Part shown: positions 7,956 through 17,770 of the stretch, one piece after another
Layout of the letters: each line of letters starts with the position of its first letter
Numbering within the stretch: the stretch's first letter is position 1
DNA from: Tritrichomonas foetus
Taxonomy: Eukaryota; Parabasalia; Tritrichomonadida; Tritrichomonadidae
Assembly: GCA_001839685.1 (NCBI GenBank)
Contig: MLAK01000570.1
Location: 74,378-100,179 of the forward strand
DNA: 25,802 bases
Direction of reading: 5' to 3'
Translations under genes and position numbers: made by a program
The notes under the pieces: generated by a model
Told to the model about the DNA's origin: nothing
The model's database searches: none
The model's input: the letters and a program-made list of their open reading frames with translations, nothing else

Positions 7956-9183
7956 ACATGTTTGTTTTTGCCTTTTTGATTTATTCATTGATTTATTTTA
8001 TTTGAAAAGTTCTTACCAAGTTTTGGTTGATTGGAATTATTTTATTTCCGAAAAAGATGAGAAGTGATTAAGTCGTGAAAATATTAAACAACTGAGAAAG
8101 GCATTGATCGTAAGAAGCTTAATATCAAATATTACCTAATTTTCAATCAAATGAAGAAACAATTATTTCATTTGATTATGTCAAAATTAACAATGGTTAG
8201 TCTATATTCGTGCATATTACATATAAAATATCATTATTTAATGAGAAAAATTCCAATTGTTTTGACAAAGAAAATAATTTTCTCATTTCAGATAAAATTA
8301 GTATCATTTTAGATAGGGAAAATATCATAAACTAAAGAGGATTAATAGAAATAAATCCAAATGTTTCATCATAAAGGTCGAAAATATAGACCTTTATCAT
8401 TTAAAATTAATCAACTTTGGATATAACATTAAATTGTCGATACTTTCATTAGAACACAGTATTATAGTATCAAACAAACAAGTATGTATATACTATTGTA
8501 AAATAAATGCTTTTCAGATGGCGATTTTTTTGTTTGTAGAGTTGACCAAAAATTCATTCAAATAAATTTCAATGGCCCACTGTTTTCAAGTGTTTTTATA
8601 ATTCTAAGAGTTAATAGCTCCGTTATGAGCTCTATTATATACTATATTATCAAAAAACAGAAATTAATTTTCACTTTCATCGGTCAAAACACTACTAAAT
8701 CAGATAAACACCTCAAGTTTCTCAAATAATTGATACAACACATAAAAAACGAATAAACATTATTTTCAGAAATTTTGACCAATCATCATGCAATTTTTAA
8801 ATCCATTTTAAACATCAATTATACAAAAAGTTACAAATTTCATAGAAAATTTCTGAATTTCTAACCAAATTTCTCTGCAAACTTTTTTAATGAAAGTTTT
8901 GTAATAATAATTCTCTTTTCTGATAACTATATTCAAAGAAATGGACAGATAAGAAGTCAATAAAAACTTTCCCAATTCAATTTCAGAAATAAATTGATGA
9001 AACCCAACAGACTATTGAAACTCTTTGAAATGTAGATTCTCATCTTGTATTCACAGTTATTTTATATTGAAAAAATTCATATAAATATTGCAGATTTCAA
9101 TATAATGTGAGTATTTTTTCTGAAGTAATTGGATTTATCTCAGACGAATAAATTTCATTTCATACAAAATCAATTGTGGTTGA
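7956..9183. other. 1.2-kb gene-free region with stem-loops
   Basis: No ORF of interest lies on either strand and no tRNA or other RNA gene is recognised. Two perfect stem-loops stand out. AATCAAATGAA (8145-8155) pairs with 8167-8177, and ATAAAGGTC (8371-8379) pairs with 8389-8397. The rest is AT-rich. It is the longest empty gap in the window and may hold the promoter of the following gene at its right end. Confidence 0.5.
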
Positions 9184-10293
9184 ATGATGCAAGGAGGTCC
9201 GCGTTCCTGGAGCCTGCCAACACACCCAATGAGTGGACTTAAGGCGGCAACTAGCCCAACGCGCAACATTCCAGTTCATGAAACGCAAAACACTCTACAT
9301 TTGACCCTCCGAGGCTGCATCACATGCGAAATTGATATAGAATCGAACTCAACATCTGAAAACCTTACTGAAGTGATCAATTCAATGAACGCATCATTAA
9401 TGGCACAATCAAATGAAAATTTCAGTACTATTAATGGATCAGCTTCCTTTAAAACCAATTACTCACATTGCGTAAACCACACAAATAATCCAATGATGAA
9501 TGGCTCAACATCTGCTTCAAATTATTCTTATATGAAAAAATATCGGTTTGTGCATGATGGACGTTTACTGTCAACTTCTTTATCGTTGTCTTTTATGGGT
9601 GTGAAAAATGGGGACTCCATCTTTGTCATTAATGAGCCGCCAAAAAATCATACCCAAAATAATTGTATGAACATGTTTTCTACTCAAAATTCTAACCATG
9701 CAAATTGTGATAATATTCAAAACAATATTCCAGCATCGTCATCTTCTGAAAATGCAAAATGTTTAAATATTCAAAATTCAATTTTTCAAAATGATTTCCT
9801 AAATAATATTAATTGTATGAATAATATGAAAATTGATCAAATTGATAAATTGAAAATGAGATTCAACCAGAAATGGGCTCAGAAATTTAATGACCCAGAT
9901 GCTGTCTTTGAGCAGGTCAGGGTGATGTCTGACCCATCGCTGGCTCTGGAATCTGCAAGGCTTGCCGATCTTTATCGCACTAAAATAGAAACAAATGTTT
10001 CTGCTTACCGAAAGGTTTGCGATCGTTATTCGCGCCTAGGTAGTCCAGCAGAGACGTGTATGCAGCAACCTAATACAGCGATGAATTCATCTGGACCTTC
10101 AATTAATTCAATGAGTTCTTTGAATTCTCAAAATTCAATCAACCAAAAGTGCCAAGCAAACCAAATTGAAAGAAATAAACAGTCGCAACATACTGTTGTT
10201 CCAGATAAAGCGGTTTTCCCATCAACAGCATTGCTTCCAGAGATGTGGTATAGCTCGCCCTCGGCGGGTTTAGCTCATGGAGGCACAGTTTAA
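9184..10293 (+). CDS. unknown protein with a ubiquitin-like fold split by an Asn/Ser-rich insert
   Basis: Residues 37-50 (TLHLTLRGCITCEI) look like the first beta-hairpin of a ubiquitin fold. Residues 120-150 (YRFVHDGRLLS...MGVKNGDSIFVI) fit its later strands, compared with ubiquitin's [20 protein letters not shown]...STLHLV. Between them lies an Asn/Ser-rich insert (about 67-117). An Asn-rich linker follows at 152-220, then a well-formed helical block at about 223-287 (FNQKWAQKFNDPDAVFEQVR...LADLYRTKIETNVSAYRKVCDRY). The tail is again S/N/Q-rich. Structured parts use more G/C-ending codons than the Asn-rich inserts. No catalytic motif is visible. A ubiquitin-domain adaptor is the best guess. 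The ATG at 9184 is followed at once by a second ATG, and either could start the protein. Confidence 0.65.
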   Translation: MMQGGPRSWSLPTHPMSGLKAATSPTRNIPVHETQNTLHLTLRGCITCEIDIESNSTSENLTEVINSMNASLMAQSNENFSTINGSASFKTNYSHCVNHTNNPMMNGSTSASNYSYMKKYRFVHDGRLLSTSLSLSFMGVKNGDSIFVINEPPKNHTQNNCMNMFSTQNSNHANCDNIQNNIPASSSSENAKCLNIQNSIFQNDFLNNINCMNNMKIDQIDKLKMRFNQKWAQKFNDPDAVFEQVRVMSDPSLALESARLADLYRTKIETNVSAYRKVCDRYSRLGSPAETCMQQPNTAMNSSGPSINSMSSLNSQNSINQKCQANQIERNKQSQHTVVPDKAVFPSTALLPEMWYSSPSAGLAHGGTV

Positions 10294-10550
10294 AAAAATA
10301 TTAAAAAATACCTAATTTTTTAAAATTATCTGATTTTTTTTTTACAGTCGTAATATTGTGCAATCATTGTCATATGAAACTTCATTTCATCCAATGAATA
10401 TTAATGAAATAGGCGAAAAAAATAAGATTTTGATTAATTTTGAAGTTAATCATTTTCAGAATTTAAATGGTCGATGGCACTTAATAATTACTATTCTTAT
10501 TTAATGTCAGAAAAAGTTATTGTTAAAATTTCTTTAAACGTACATAAAAT

Positions 10551-12935
10551 ATGAAAAGCTTTATTGATCCTATATGTCACATCCTCGAGTCACTTCCAAT
10601 TGGATGCCAAAGTTCTGCTGATGCCATTTCACAATTCATATCCACTTGCGAAATCGATTCAGAAATTTTATACTCATTATCTACAGATCCCCAATTTCCT
10701 CCTCTTGTCAGACATTTTACAACAGAAGCAATCGCAAATATGAAAGAATCTACAGGAATTTCTACAGTTTCTGATTTGGCATCTTCAATTTTACAATTCT
10801 TATCATCAATTTCAATGAGGCATCCTGTCATTCATGAAATTATTACTTCAAATACAAATTTAGATGATTTGATTCTTGCCTTTTATGATTATCATATTAG
10901 TAAAGCCGATATCCGAAATATCAATGCACCACTGATATTTCCATATTTGAAATTCATTGCATTGTTATCAGCATCTCATCATGTTGATATAATCCAACCA
11001 AAAACACTAGAAATTATCTTTAATATTGCTTCTTCTTTATTAGATAATCCTCAACTTGCTGCTTGGTCTGCTGCAATTATTGCTGGACTCTCTCGAAATT
11101 GTCCAGCTGCTGAAGCTCATATAAAAACAATGCCAAACCTCTTGAAAATTAAAAGAGATTTATCTTCTTTGTTTTCATCCAATGATGTTTGCATCGTATG
11201 TGCAGCTTTATCAGCAACTGTATCTTTATTCCCAATTGGAACTGATGCAGTCAGTGCTTTAAGAGCCTCAACTCATTTTATTGCATCAGATTCTCAGTTC
11301 CAACTATTGCTTCCTTTAGCTGCTGATGCAATTAGGGATCTTGTTCAGAAAACTAAACTAACTGAAGAAGAATTAACAACTTTGTTAATGACAGCTGTAA
11401 CTGCAAAAGGTTATAATGCCTATACTCTATTTCATCTGCTTGTTGATTTAACTGAGTATCATCCAGCTATTGCATCAATTGTTAAAACCACAGAATATTT
11501 AGAAACCCTATTTGTTTCTTTATTATCACATGAAGAAGAATTTGTAGCAGAAAGTGGATGTCATTTATTGCTATGCTTAGCTGACAATGATCCTCATTTA
11601 TTTGTAGGATTAAATGAAACAAATTTATTTATGACAATTTTTTCTGCATTAACAGAAATTCCAGTCAATGAGTCATCTTTCCGTTCTGAACCATTCGTCA
11701 TATTGTTAAGATTCTTATATCAAGGAGGACCACCAAAGAAGTCTGATATTGCATTATTAACTCAAAAAGAGGACTACATATTTACAACATTTTTACGACA
11801 CATTGAAAATAATGAATCATTTCTCTCTGTCTGCTTATTTTTATTTATTTCACAAAGTGCGAAGTATATCAAAGGATGGACAATGAGATTAAAACGAATC
11901 GTTATTGATTCTGTTTTTCCAGCTCTTGTTGTAAATGTATTAAATGAATCAGAAAATAAACATGCAACTAAAGATGCACTAAATGCCTTAATGTACTTCT
12001 GTGGATGTAAAGAACCAGAGTTCTTTGATCTATTCATATCATCATATGTTTTATTGGTGCAAAGGTCCAAAGAAGAAAAGAAAACATACATAAAAGAAAG
12101 GAATGATCTTCTTGAACAATTAACGCGAATTAAAATTGAAAAAGTAAATAGTGATAGTCAAATTGAAGAATTGAATCAATTAAACTCTCAAATGATTAAT
12201 GAGTTAAATATTTCTAGAACCAAATCATCAATGATAAATATTGGCGATAATAATAATAATACTATTAATTCAAATAAACTTGAACATCTCAAAGCACAGA
12301 TTAGATCATTAAAAGAGGAAAATGAAATTTTGAAAATGAAAACCCGAAAACAACGTAAAGATATTCATCAATTAAAATCTGAAAATATTGGTTTTATTTC
12401 AAAACTTCAAAGTCAATCACAATTGCCAAGTAATATTGATATCAATAGAAAATCAAAATCCGATATAGTAACAAATAACCAAGATAGTAAAATGACGGTT
12501 TCTGTTTTAACAAACCGAAATTTCCGTGACGAAGAACTCGAAGAAAAACTTGCATCAGCCCATAAAGTTATTTATGACAATTCACAAAAAATGATGCAAC
12601 TTGAAAGTGATCTCAGAGTTCAAGTTGCAGCAAATGAGCAATTAAAGAAAGAATTAAATCAATTGAAGACAGAATTAAATAAAGAAAAAGATCATTCTAA
12701 TCAACTTCAGATGGATATTGAACAAATTGAAAAGCAAAATGTCCAATATAGGACACTTCAGAAAGATATTAATCATATTAAGAGAAAATATGCAACCAAA
12801 AGACAACAACTCCAAGAAAAAATGGCTGAAGTTGAAAGAGAGAAAGGCAAATGGGAATCCATTGCTAGATTTTATAACAAACTTTGTCAAAGCAAAGGAG
12901 ATACAATGAAAGAAGTTTATCATGTATTTTCATAA
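10551..12935 (+). CDS. CIP2A-like ARM-repeat and coiled-coil protein
   Basis: This 794-residue protein has an all-helical ARM/HEAT solenoid at about 1-510 and a long coiled coil at about 515-794. That is the layout of animal CIP2A, an inhibitor of PP2A that also acts in mitosis. Beyond the layout, one stretch is similar in order and spacing. AHIKTMPNLLKIKRDLSSLF (189-208), followed by SSNDVCIVCAALSATVSLFP, parallels human [20 protein letters not shown] followed by a VVVFALSILSSLTL-type helix. The coiled coil is K/E/Q/N-rich, with an Asn run in NIGDNNNNTINSN. Other ARM-plus-coil proteins, such as the p115/Uso1 tether, are possible, but the AHIKT segment favours CIP2A. The ATG at 10551 follows an AAACGTACATAAAAT leader. 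The 3' end converges on the cyclin gene, 102 bp away. Confidence 0.6.
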   Translation: MKSFIDPICHILESLPIGCQSSADAISQFISTCEIDSEILYSLSTDPQFPPLVRHFTTEAIANMKESTGISTVSDLASSILQFLSSISMRHPVIHEIITSNTNLDDLILAFYDYHISKADIRNINAPLIFPYLKFIALLSASHHVDIIQPKTLEIIFNIASSLLDNPQLAAWSAAIIAGLSRNCPAAEAHIKTMPNLLKIKRDLSSLFSSNDVCIVCAALSATVSLFPIGTDAVSALRASTHFIASDSQFQLLLPLAADAIRDLVQKTKLTEEELTTLLMTAVTAKGYNAYTLFHLLVDLTEYHPAIASIVKTTEYLETLFVSLLSHEEEFVAESGCHLLLCLADNDPHLFVGLNETNLFMTIFSALTEIPVNESSFRSEPFVILLRFLYQGGPPKKSDIALLTQKEDYIFTTFLRHIENNESFLSVCLFLFISQSAKYIKGWTMRLKRIVIDSVFPALVVNVLNESENKHATKDALNALMYFCGCKEPEFFDLFISSYVLLVQRSKEEKKTYIKERNDLLEQLTRIKIEKVNSDSQIEELNQLNSQMINELNISRTKSSMINIGDNNNNTINSNKLEHLKAQIRSLKEENEILKMKTRKQRKDIHQLKSENIGFISKLQSQSQLPSNIDINRKSKSDIVTNNQDSKMTVSVLTNRNFRDEELEEKLASAHKVIYDNSQKMMQLESDLRVQVAANEQLKKELNQLKTELNKEKDHSNQLQMDIEQIEKQNVQYRTLQKDINHIKRKYATKRQQLQEKMAEVEREKGKWESIARFYNKLCQSKGDTMKEVYHVFS

Positions 12936-13037
12936 ATTAATATCTGTTGTTATTACTAAAAAAATAATTATGTAAAATTTCCATATGTATTTAGTTTAAA
13001 ATAACGATACTAAGAAGTAATGATGAAAAGATATAAA

Positions 13038-13994
13038 TTACACATTATTACAGAAGAACTGAACAGACTTTTCCACATTGTCTTTCATCTCCTGCAGCCA
13101 TCCTTCATCATACACGCTATACATGGCAGTATTCTTTCTTTCTAGTACAAAAGTTGCAGCATCAGCAAGTTTTTTAATGGCAACAATTGCATCTTTTGAT
13201 GAATCAAAAGAGATAAGTGATAACAACTTCTTTAAAGGGCATTTTTGGCCCATTGCAGCTGCAATAGCTGCAACAGCTATTAAAGGAGTTGGATAACATA
13301 TTAACTCAAATTCCATTAATGATAGATCAAGGAAAAATTGAACAGCTTCAAACTCCGATTCACTATCGATTGCAGTTAACAATGGATGAATAAATAGTTG
13401 TGATGTTGGAAAATTTAATCTTCCATTTAAAATTCCAAAAATCTCCAATTCTTTTGTTCTGAATTGTTCTGATGTGAATTGATTCTGGCAGATTGTCAAA
13501 AAAATTGGAAGTGACGAGATATTGGATGCCTCTTCAACTTTGGCAGAAATCCATAAGCACACAATGCTTGTGAGTTGTAAGCTATCTGCACTTACTGGTT
13601 TAGTCGCCAAAATTCTGTCAAGAATATAAACGGCATTAAATAATGTGCCTCGTTGAAATTTCACTTTTAGTACAATACGAAGAAGCCAGTCAATGATGGC
13701 AAGTCTTGAAACGATATTTATTTCGGTCTGAACTTGAATAAACGAATCAGATGGCAATACAAAAAGTTTTGCCTCTGTCACTGAAGTCGGAAGTACTACT
13801 GGAAGTTTCATAAGCATGTCATCGAGATCCTCTTCTTCGTCCATGATCGGATCAGAATATTCGTCATCAGAATCGTAATTAATTGGATTTAATGCAAATT
13901 CACTCTTTTGAACACTCGACTGTGATGTATTCCATAATTTTTGTTTGGTATCTTCGGAAGCTTCACTCTGATTAATCGAAGAAGCTTGCTTCAT
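13038..13994 (-). CDS. cyclin (A/B-type cyclin box)
   Basis: Cyclins bind and activate cyclin-dependent kinases. The first cyclin fold lies at about 95-195, with the diagnostic SRLAIIDWLLRIVLKVKF (family form: MRAILIDWLVEV), the TLFNAVYILDRIL helix and the CLWISAKVEE segment. K152 and E155 sit where the conserved CDK-contact lysine and glutamate belong. The second fold spans about 196-290. The N-terminus is Ser/Gln-rich and then strongly acidic (DSDDEYSDPIMDEEEDLDD). No RxxL destruction box is evident near the N-terminus, so cyclin subtype and degradation route are uncertain. The gene is head-to-head with the RING gene at 14191 across 196 bp, and its stop lies 102 bp from the CIP2A-like stop. 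Confidence 0.88.
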   Translation of the reverse strand: MKQASSINQSEASEDTKQKLWNTSQSSVQKSEFALNPINYDSDDEYSDPIMDEEEDLDDMLMKLPVVLPTSVTEAKLFVLPSDSFIQVQTEINIVSRLAIIDWLLRIVLKVKFQRGTLFNAVYILDRILATKPVSADSLQLTSIVCLWISAKVEEASNISSLPIFLTICQNQFTSEQFRTKELEIFGILNGRLNFPTSQLFIHPLLTAIDSESEFEAVQFFLDLSLMEFELICYPTPLIAVAAIAAAMGQKCPLKKLLSLISFDSSKDAIVAIKKLADAATFVLERKNTAMYSVYDEGWLQEMKDNVEKSVQFFCNNV

Positions 13995-14190
13995 TCAGTG
14001 TTCGAATTTTAAGAAGTTGCTTTCAATATATTTTAGAGGTCGTTTATTAATTAGTTTTCAAAGAATCCGTAAAATTTTATTTGAAAAGTTTAAAAAACTA
14101 TTGGCTCAAAAAGTGAGAGAACGAAGCCAATTAGCCACATAAAGATAGGCCAAATATCTACAGAATTCATTTCCTAACTTTTTTTCCAAA
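13995..14190. promoter_or_regulatory. divergent promoter between cyclin and RING genes
   Basis: A gap of 196 bp lies between opposite-facing start codons. It includes GGTCGTTTATTAA (14038-14050), a two-mismatch relative of the 13-mer at 7250 and 16935, 43 bp from the cyclin ATG. The RING ATG is preceded by a pyrimidine-rich TTTTTTTCCAAA. Regulatory role is inferred from position and recurrence. Confidence 0.45.
14038..14050. promoter_or_regulatory. GGTCGTTTATTAA element
   Basis: It shares CGTTTATTAA with the elements at 7250-7262 and 16935-16947 and differs at two of the first three bases. It lies between divergent genes, as does the copy at 7250. Confidence 0.4.
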
Positions 14191-14613
14191 ATGGAAGAGA
14201 ATGAGAAAAATGAAAAATGGAAGTGTCCCATTTGTCAAGATCCTCTGAAATCTCCTGTAGTTTCACCATGTGGTCATATTTTCTGTTGGCCTTGCATCAG
14301 CGAATATATGAAATCATCAAAAATCTGTCCCATGTGTGATAAGGAATTAAATGTTGACGAGTTTATTCCAATTTATGGCCAGACCAACGAAGTTGATTCA
14401 GATGATATGCCTCCTCCCCCAAAACCACAAAGATGTGATCCACCGAAGCAAAATGAAAATAGAAATGGTGGAGCAAATTGGCAATTCACTAGAATAGATA
14501 CTCCTTTTGGTTTCGGTGCAGTAATTACTGGAAATGTTCCGGCAAATCTATTTATCCAAATCTTGCCGGTTTTCCTTTTACTCGTTATGTTCATTGGTCT
14601 TTCATTTTTCTAA
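14191..14613 (+). CDS. RNF5/RNF185-like membrane RING E3 ubiquitin ligase
   Basis: RNF5-type ligases sit in the ER membrane and ubiquitinate misfolded or regulated membrane proteins. This 140-residue protein matches their size. A C3HC4 RING lies near the N-terminus with ligands C12, C15, C27, H29, C32, C35, C46 and C49. The family hallmark CGHIFCWPC is present, followed by DEFIPIYGQ, matching the family's KVVPLYGRG position. A Pro-rich linker follows (PPPPKPQRCDPP). The conserved juxtamembrane FGFGAVITGN and one C-terminal membrane segment (about 118-140, ILPVFLLLVMFIGLSFF) complete the pattern. Animal members have two C-terminal membrane helices; only one is obvious here. All zinc ligands are intact, so it is probably active. 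Confidence 0.92.
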   Translation: MEENEKNEKWKCPICQDPLKSPVVSPCGHIFCWPCISEYMKSSKICPMCDKELNVDEFIPIYGQTNEVDSDDMPPPPKPQRCDPPKQNENRNGGANWQFTRIDTPFGFGAVITGNVPANLFIQILPVFLLLVMFIGLSFF

Positions 14614-15149
14614 TTCCATTCCAGGTGGTGATTATATTGATATATTAATGTTTTCCAAATTAGATTTAATTAATTCTATTATATTAAATAAAAATGTTAC
14701 TTCGATATAATTCTTTTTTCTTAAGTATCACAGTTTAACTCCACGTGGGATCCTTTAGTCAACAATTTTAGGAACAGATTTATTAAATAAAATGTCATGG
14801 TGATAGCTGTTTTTGTTTTTTCAAGAAAATGATTTCATCTTGATTTAGGAATTTATTTTTTTGTAGATGATAGATGATGAGAGACTTTAAGTCAAAGAAA
14901 AAGTGATAGATTTATTTAAATGAAGGTTGATTCCACCATAACCATTTAATTTTGTTCCTTTTTTATATATTATTATTTTTTTATATTAACTATTTCGGAA
15001 AAAATAATATTTATTGCATATATCAATGATTTGCTACTAATATTGGGCAATGACGCCTTCCTGTAATAGTATAAAGTCATTCCATCTTATCCTGCATGAA
15101 GAACAAAATGATAAAAATATTAATAAACACTATGGTCATGAATGGAGGA

Positions 15150-15198
<49 letters not shown>

Positions 15199-15233
15199 AA
15201 GATGTAAGATTTTTAATAGAAGTTATATTATAA
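14614..15233. other. intergenic with a long A tract
   Basis: About 620 bp lie between convergent stops (RING and TPR-ARM genes). Apart from the A45 homopolymer at 15151-15195, the stretch is plain AT-rich sequence. The open frame through the A tract encodes mainly polylysine and is not considered a gene. Confidence 0.5.
15151..15195 (+). repeat. uninterrupted A45 homopolymer
   Basis: Forty-five consecutive A residues follow AATGGAGGAC. It is by far the longest homopolymer in the window and lies about 40 bp beyond the stop codon of the minus-strand TPR-ARM gene, where it would be a T tract on the sense strand. It could be a slippage-expanded tract or the tail of a retroposed transcript. No flanking duplication or gene copy was seen next to it. 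Confidence 0.9.
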
Positions 15234-16928
15234 TCACTGTTTCGGGATAGCATATTGTGTTAACAGGTAAACAAAAGGCTTCAAGAATTCTGTCTTCGGG
15301 AATTGCAAGAGGGCAGCCTGCAAAAGTTCTTCTCTTTTTGGATGCTCCATCAAGCATGCAATTCCGACCGCGTTTTCAACAATTGTTTGGTTCTTGGGGA
15401 ACTTTTGAAGTGTTGACATTGCGGCTTTCAGTGCAAGATTGGAATTGTTGAGCTCTTCAATGAGTCCTTGATGTGCACATTCATATAAAAATCCTAAAGA
15501 AGTCAAAATGAGCTTAGCATTTGTGTTATTGACAGACAAAACAGCTGAAGTTGCAGTGATGATTTTTGATGGTCCGACTGCCTTTGGTGCATATTTGATG
15601 CATCTGCTCAAAACTTTCAAAAGTTCATTTAAGTTGTCGAAGTTCTTTGTGTTTAACATAACAATCTTTGTGAGTTCTTCAAAGCATCGTGTTGCATATT
15701 CTTCGATATTGAATTTATCACTACTTTCAGGATAATTCAAAATCTGTTCAAGAATAATTGTTGATGCATTGATATGAAGATTCAATGAACTATGTTCCTT
15801 AAGGAATTCAAATACCATATCAATCATTCCATTAACTTTAATTTCATCAATGATCTTCTTGCTGAATGAAAGACGACTGAGAAGGATTAAAGCATTTTGT
15901 GTTTTCTTCTTAGCTATCAAATCTAATATAGTTGACTCCTCAAAGAACTTTGTCGAATTTCCACTTCTGTCGGATGAAATGACATGGAAGAAGAATAAGA
16001 AGATTCCATCTAATTCTTCATCTTTAAGTTCCAAATTGAATGCATCAAGTAAGATTTTCAATATTTCTGGTTCTGCAAACTGAATGAATTTATCGTTTGG
16101 ACAGCTTGCCAAGGTTGTAAGAATATCAGAAATAATGGTAGTATTATCTTGGTATTCAACAATGACCTTTTTAATAACGTCAGTGTTTGCCCACATTCCG
16201 GTAGCACCATTTCTGATGAAGAAATTAGTGACAGTTAATGAAATATCAACAAGAATTTCAGAACTAATATTAAAGTTCAAAATACCAAGAATGAGTTGAG
16301 TAATTCCATGCATGTCAAGATATTTAATTGTTTCTTGTGTTGGTGGGTTTTTTCCAAGAAGGGTGATGGAGTCACGGAAGTTTGAGATCAGTTCCTGTGG
16401 ATCGAATAAATTGTTGGCAATTTGGCTGAATGGCTTGAGATTTTCATCATCGAGATCGATTGCAGGAATTCCAAACTGGACGAGTACTTCTTGAATTCTT
16501 TGATTGGCTTCACCTTTTGTGGTCAAAGCATTGGCCTTACGATACTCTTCGAGAGCTGCTTTGAAATCTTTCTGTTTCTCGAAAACCTGTCCACGGCGAA
16601 CGAAGGAGGTATGGAAATGTGGAAAGAGTACATCATTTTTACGATGATATTTCTTCTCTAATTCGTTTGGTCTCATTATATCGAAGATGCAGATTGCTTC
16701 AGCAGATGCCATTTTGGCCTTATCGAATTCGTTAAGTTCAATGTAACAGAGTGCCATCTGATTGAAGCAGAACATCTTAAGTGCTGCCTTTTGATCATTA
16801 TCGGCTAAAAGGTTCTCGACAACCATTTGGAAATCTTTGATGGCTTCTTGATATTCATGGCGTTTCATTTTTTCAAGACCAAAGTCTCTCCTAAGTTGAC
16901 ATCCGGCGAATGTTGCGACTGAGCTCAT
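15234..16928 (-). CDS. TPR and armadillo-repeat protein
   Basis: Tetratricopeptide helices occupy the N-terminus: about 13-46 (GLEKMKRHEYQEAIKDF), 50-85 (ALKMFCFNQMALCYIELNEFDKAKMASAEA) and 108-141 (FVRRGQVFEKQKDFKAALEEYRKA). From about 180 to 560 the protein is an all-helical ARM/HEAT-like solenoid. The order TPR then ARM recalls UNC-45-type myosin chaperones and some axonemal assembly factors, but the protein (564 residues) is much shorter than UNC-45. The basic residues of an Hsp90-binding TPR clamp cannot be assigned with confidence. The ATG at 16928 is firm: AAACGGTCATTAAAATG places a Myb-like element and an Initiator-like TCATTA directly before it. The exact function is unknown. Confidence 0.75.
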   Translation of the reverse strand: MSSVATFAGCQLRRDFGLEKMKRHEYQEAIKDFQMVVENLLADNDQKAALKMFCFNQMALCYIELNEFDKAKMASAEAICIFDIMRPNELEKKYHRKNDVLFPHFHTSFVRRGQVFEKQKDFKAALEEYRKANALTTKGEANQRIQEVLVQFGIPAIDLDDENLKPFSQIANNLFDPQELISNFRDSITLLGKNPPTQETIKYLDMHGITQLILGILNFNISSEILVDISLTVTNFFIRNGATGMWANTDVIKKVIVEYQDNTTIISDILTTLASCPNDKFIQFAEPEILKILLDAFNLELKDEELDGIFLFFFHVISSDRSGNSTKFFEESTILDLIAKKKTQNALILLSRLSFSKKIIDEIKVNGMIDMVFEFLKEHSSLNLHINASTIILEQILNYPESSDKFNIEEYATRCFEELTKIVMLNTKNFDNLNELLKVLSRCIKYAPKAVGPSKIITATSAVLSVNNTNAKLILTSLGFLYECAHQGLIEELNNSNLALKAAMSTLQKFPKNQTIVENAVGIACLMEHPKREELLQAALLQFPKTEFLKPFVYLLTQYAIPKQ

Positions 16929-17770
16929 TTTAATGACCGTTTATTAAAAAAATTGGCCAGGTAGAGAAGAACACTTTCAAAAAGTTTTGATATTTGAAAA
17001 ATTTTGTCGTTTGAATAATTTACATTTTATATCAATATTGGATATTGCTTATTGTACTCCATTCATGAACCTATTTTGTTAGTGAACAATTTTATCATAT
17101 TAACAATATCCTTTTAAATGTGTTTCATTTATTTTGTCTCCGTTTTCATCAAAATAGAAGAATAGATACATTTATTTGAATTTCTTTCAAATAAAATAAA
17201 AGTTCTTTTTCTAGAAATGAAAGATCAAAGAATTCTTCTATAAAAATGAAAAGAGGAAGATGATTTAAAAAATAGTTTCTATAGATTGAAGATTATTGAA
17301 TGCTTTCACACTATTTTTCTAAGAATCATAGAGATTTTCCACCTTTTTTAAAGATATAATGAAGGATTCTTCTCAAATGATAAAACGATGAAAATGATCA
17401 TTTGGAAATTCACATCTGAGTTTTTGCTTATGAAAGAATGAAAAGTTCATTCTTTGTAAATTTGCCTAAATTTTTCTATACATTAACATATTATTTTTTC
17501 GAGTTTCTAGATAGTTTTTCTCACTTTCCAGAATGTTAATGAAATCACTAAACTACTCAAAAAGTGACAGTTTTATCAAATTTTCCATATTTGGTCAACA
17601 ATGTAGAATTCATTTTCGAATGATCGAAGAAAGATTACCATATACGATAAATCTCAGAAGAAATAGAACATCGATCCAATTAACCTTTAATTGTTTTTCT
17701 TTTGTTAAAAAAAAAAATCATAAGTAAGGAAATAGAATTTAATGACTAAATAAATAAAATAAAAATGGAC
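16929..17770. other. intergenic with stem-loops, no gene seen
   Basis: It holds about 840 bp without a convincing gene. Two perfect 10-bp stems are present: TTTATTTGAA (17171-17180) with 17186-17195, and AAAGAATGAA (17433-17442) with 17446-17455 around a 3-nt loop. A 64-codon frame at 17533-17727 has no recognisable features. The left end carries the TPR-ARM promoter. Confidence 0.5.
16935..16947 (-). promoter_or_regulatory. GACCGTTTATTAA element with Initiator-like TCATTA
   Basis: This copy is identical to 7250-7262. On the minus strand it reads TTAATAAACGGTC and runs straight into ATTAAAATG, with the start codon 7 bp away. The overlap GGTCATTA also fits the trichomonad Initiator (TCA with the A at +1), which would give a leader of about ten nucleotides or fewer. 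Confidence 0.5.

Noticed and set aside
7956..9183. tRNA, 5S or snRNA gene in the largest gap
   Set aside because: I looked for tRNA-like arms and conserved A and B box sequences by eye and saw none; a covariance-model scan would be the decisive test.
12675..12923. 82-codon minus-strand ORF rich in Phe and Leu
   Set aside because: It is the complement of the lysine-rich coiled coil of the CIP2A-like gene.
15050..15250. 66-codon plus-strand ORF through the A45 tract
   Set aside because: Its length comes from a polylysine run encoded by the homopolymer, with no other coding signs.
17533..17727. 64-codon plus-strand ORF
   Set aside because: Composition follows the AT-rich background, no family resemblance is seen, and there is no promoter-like element.
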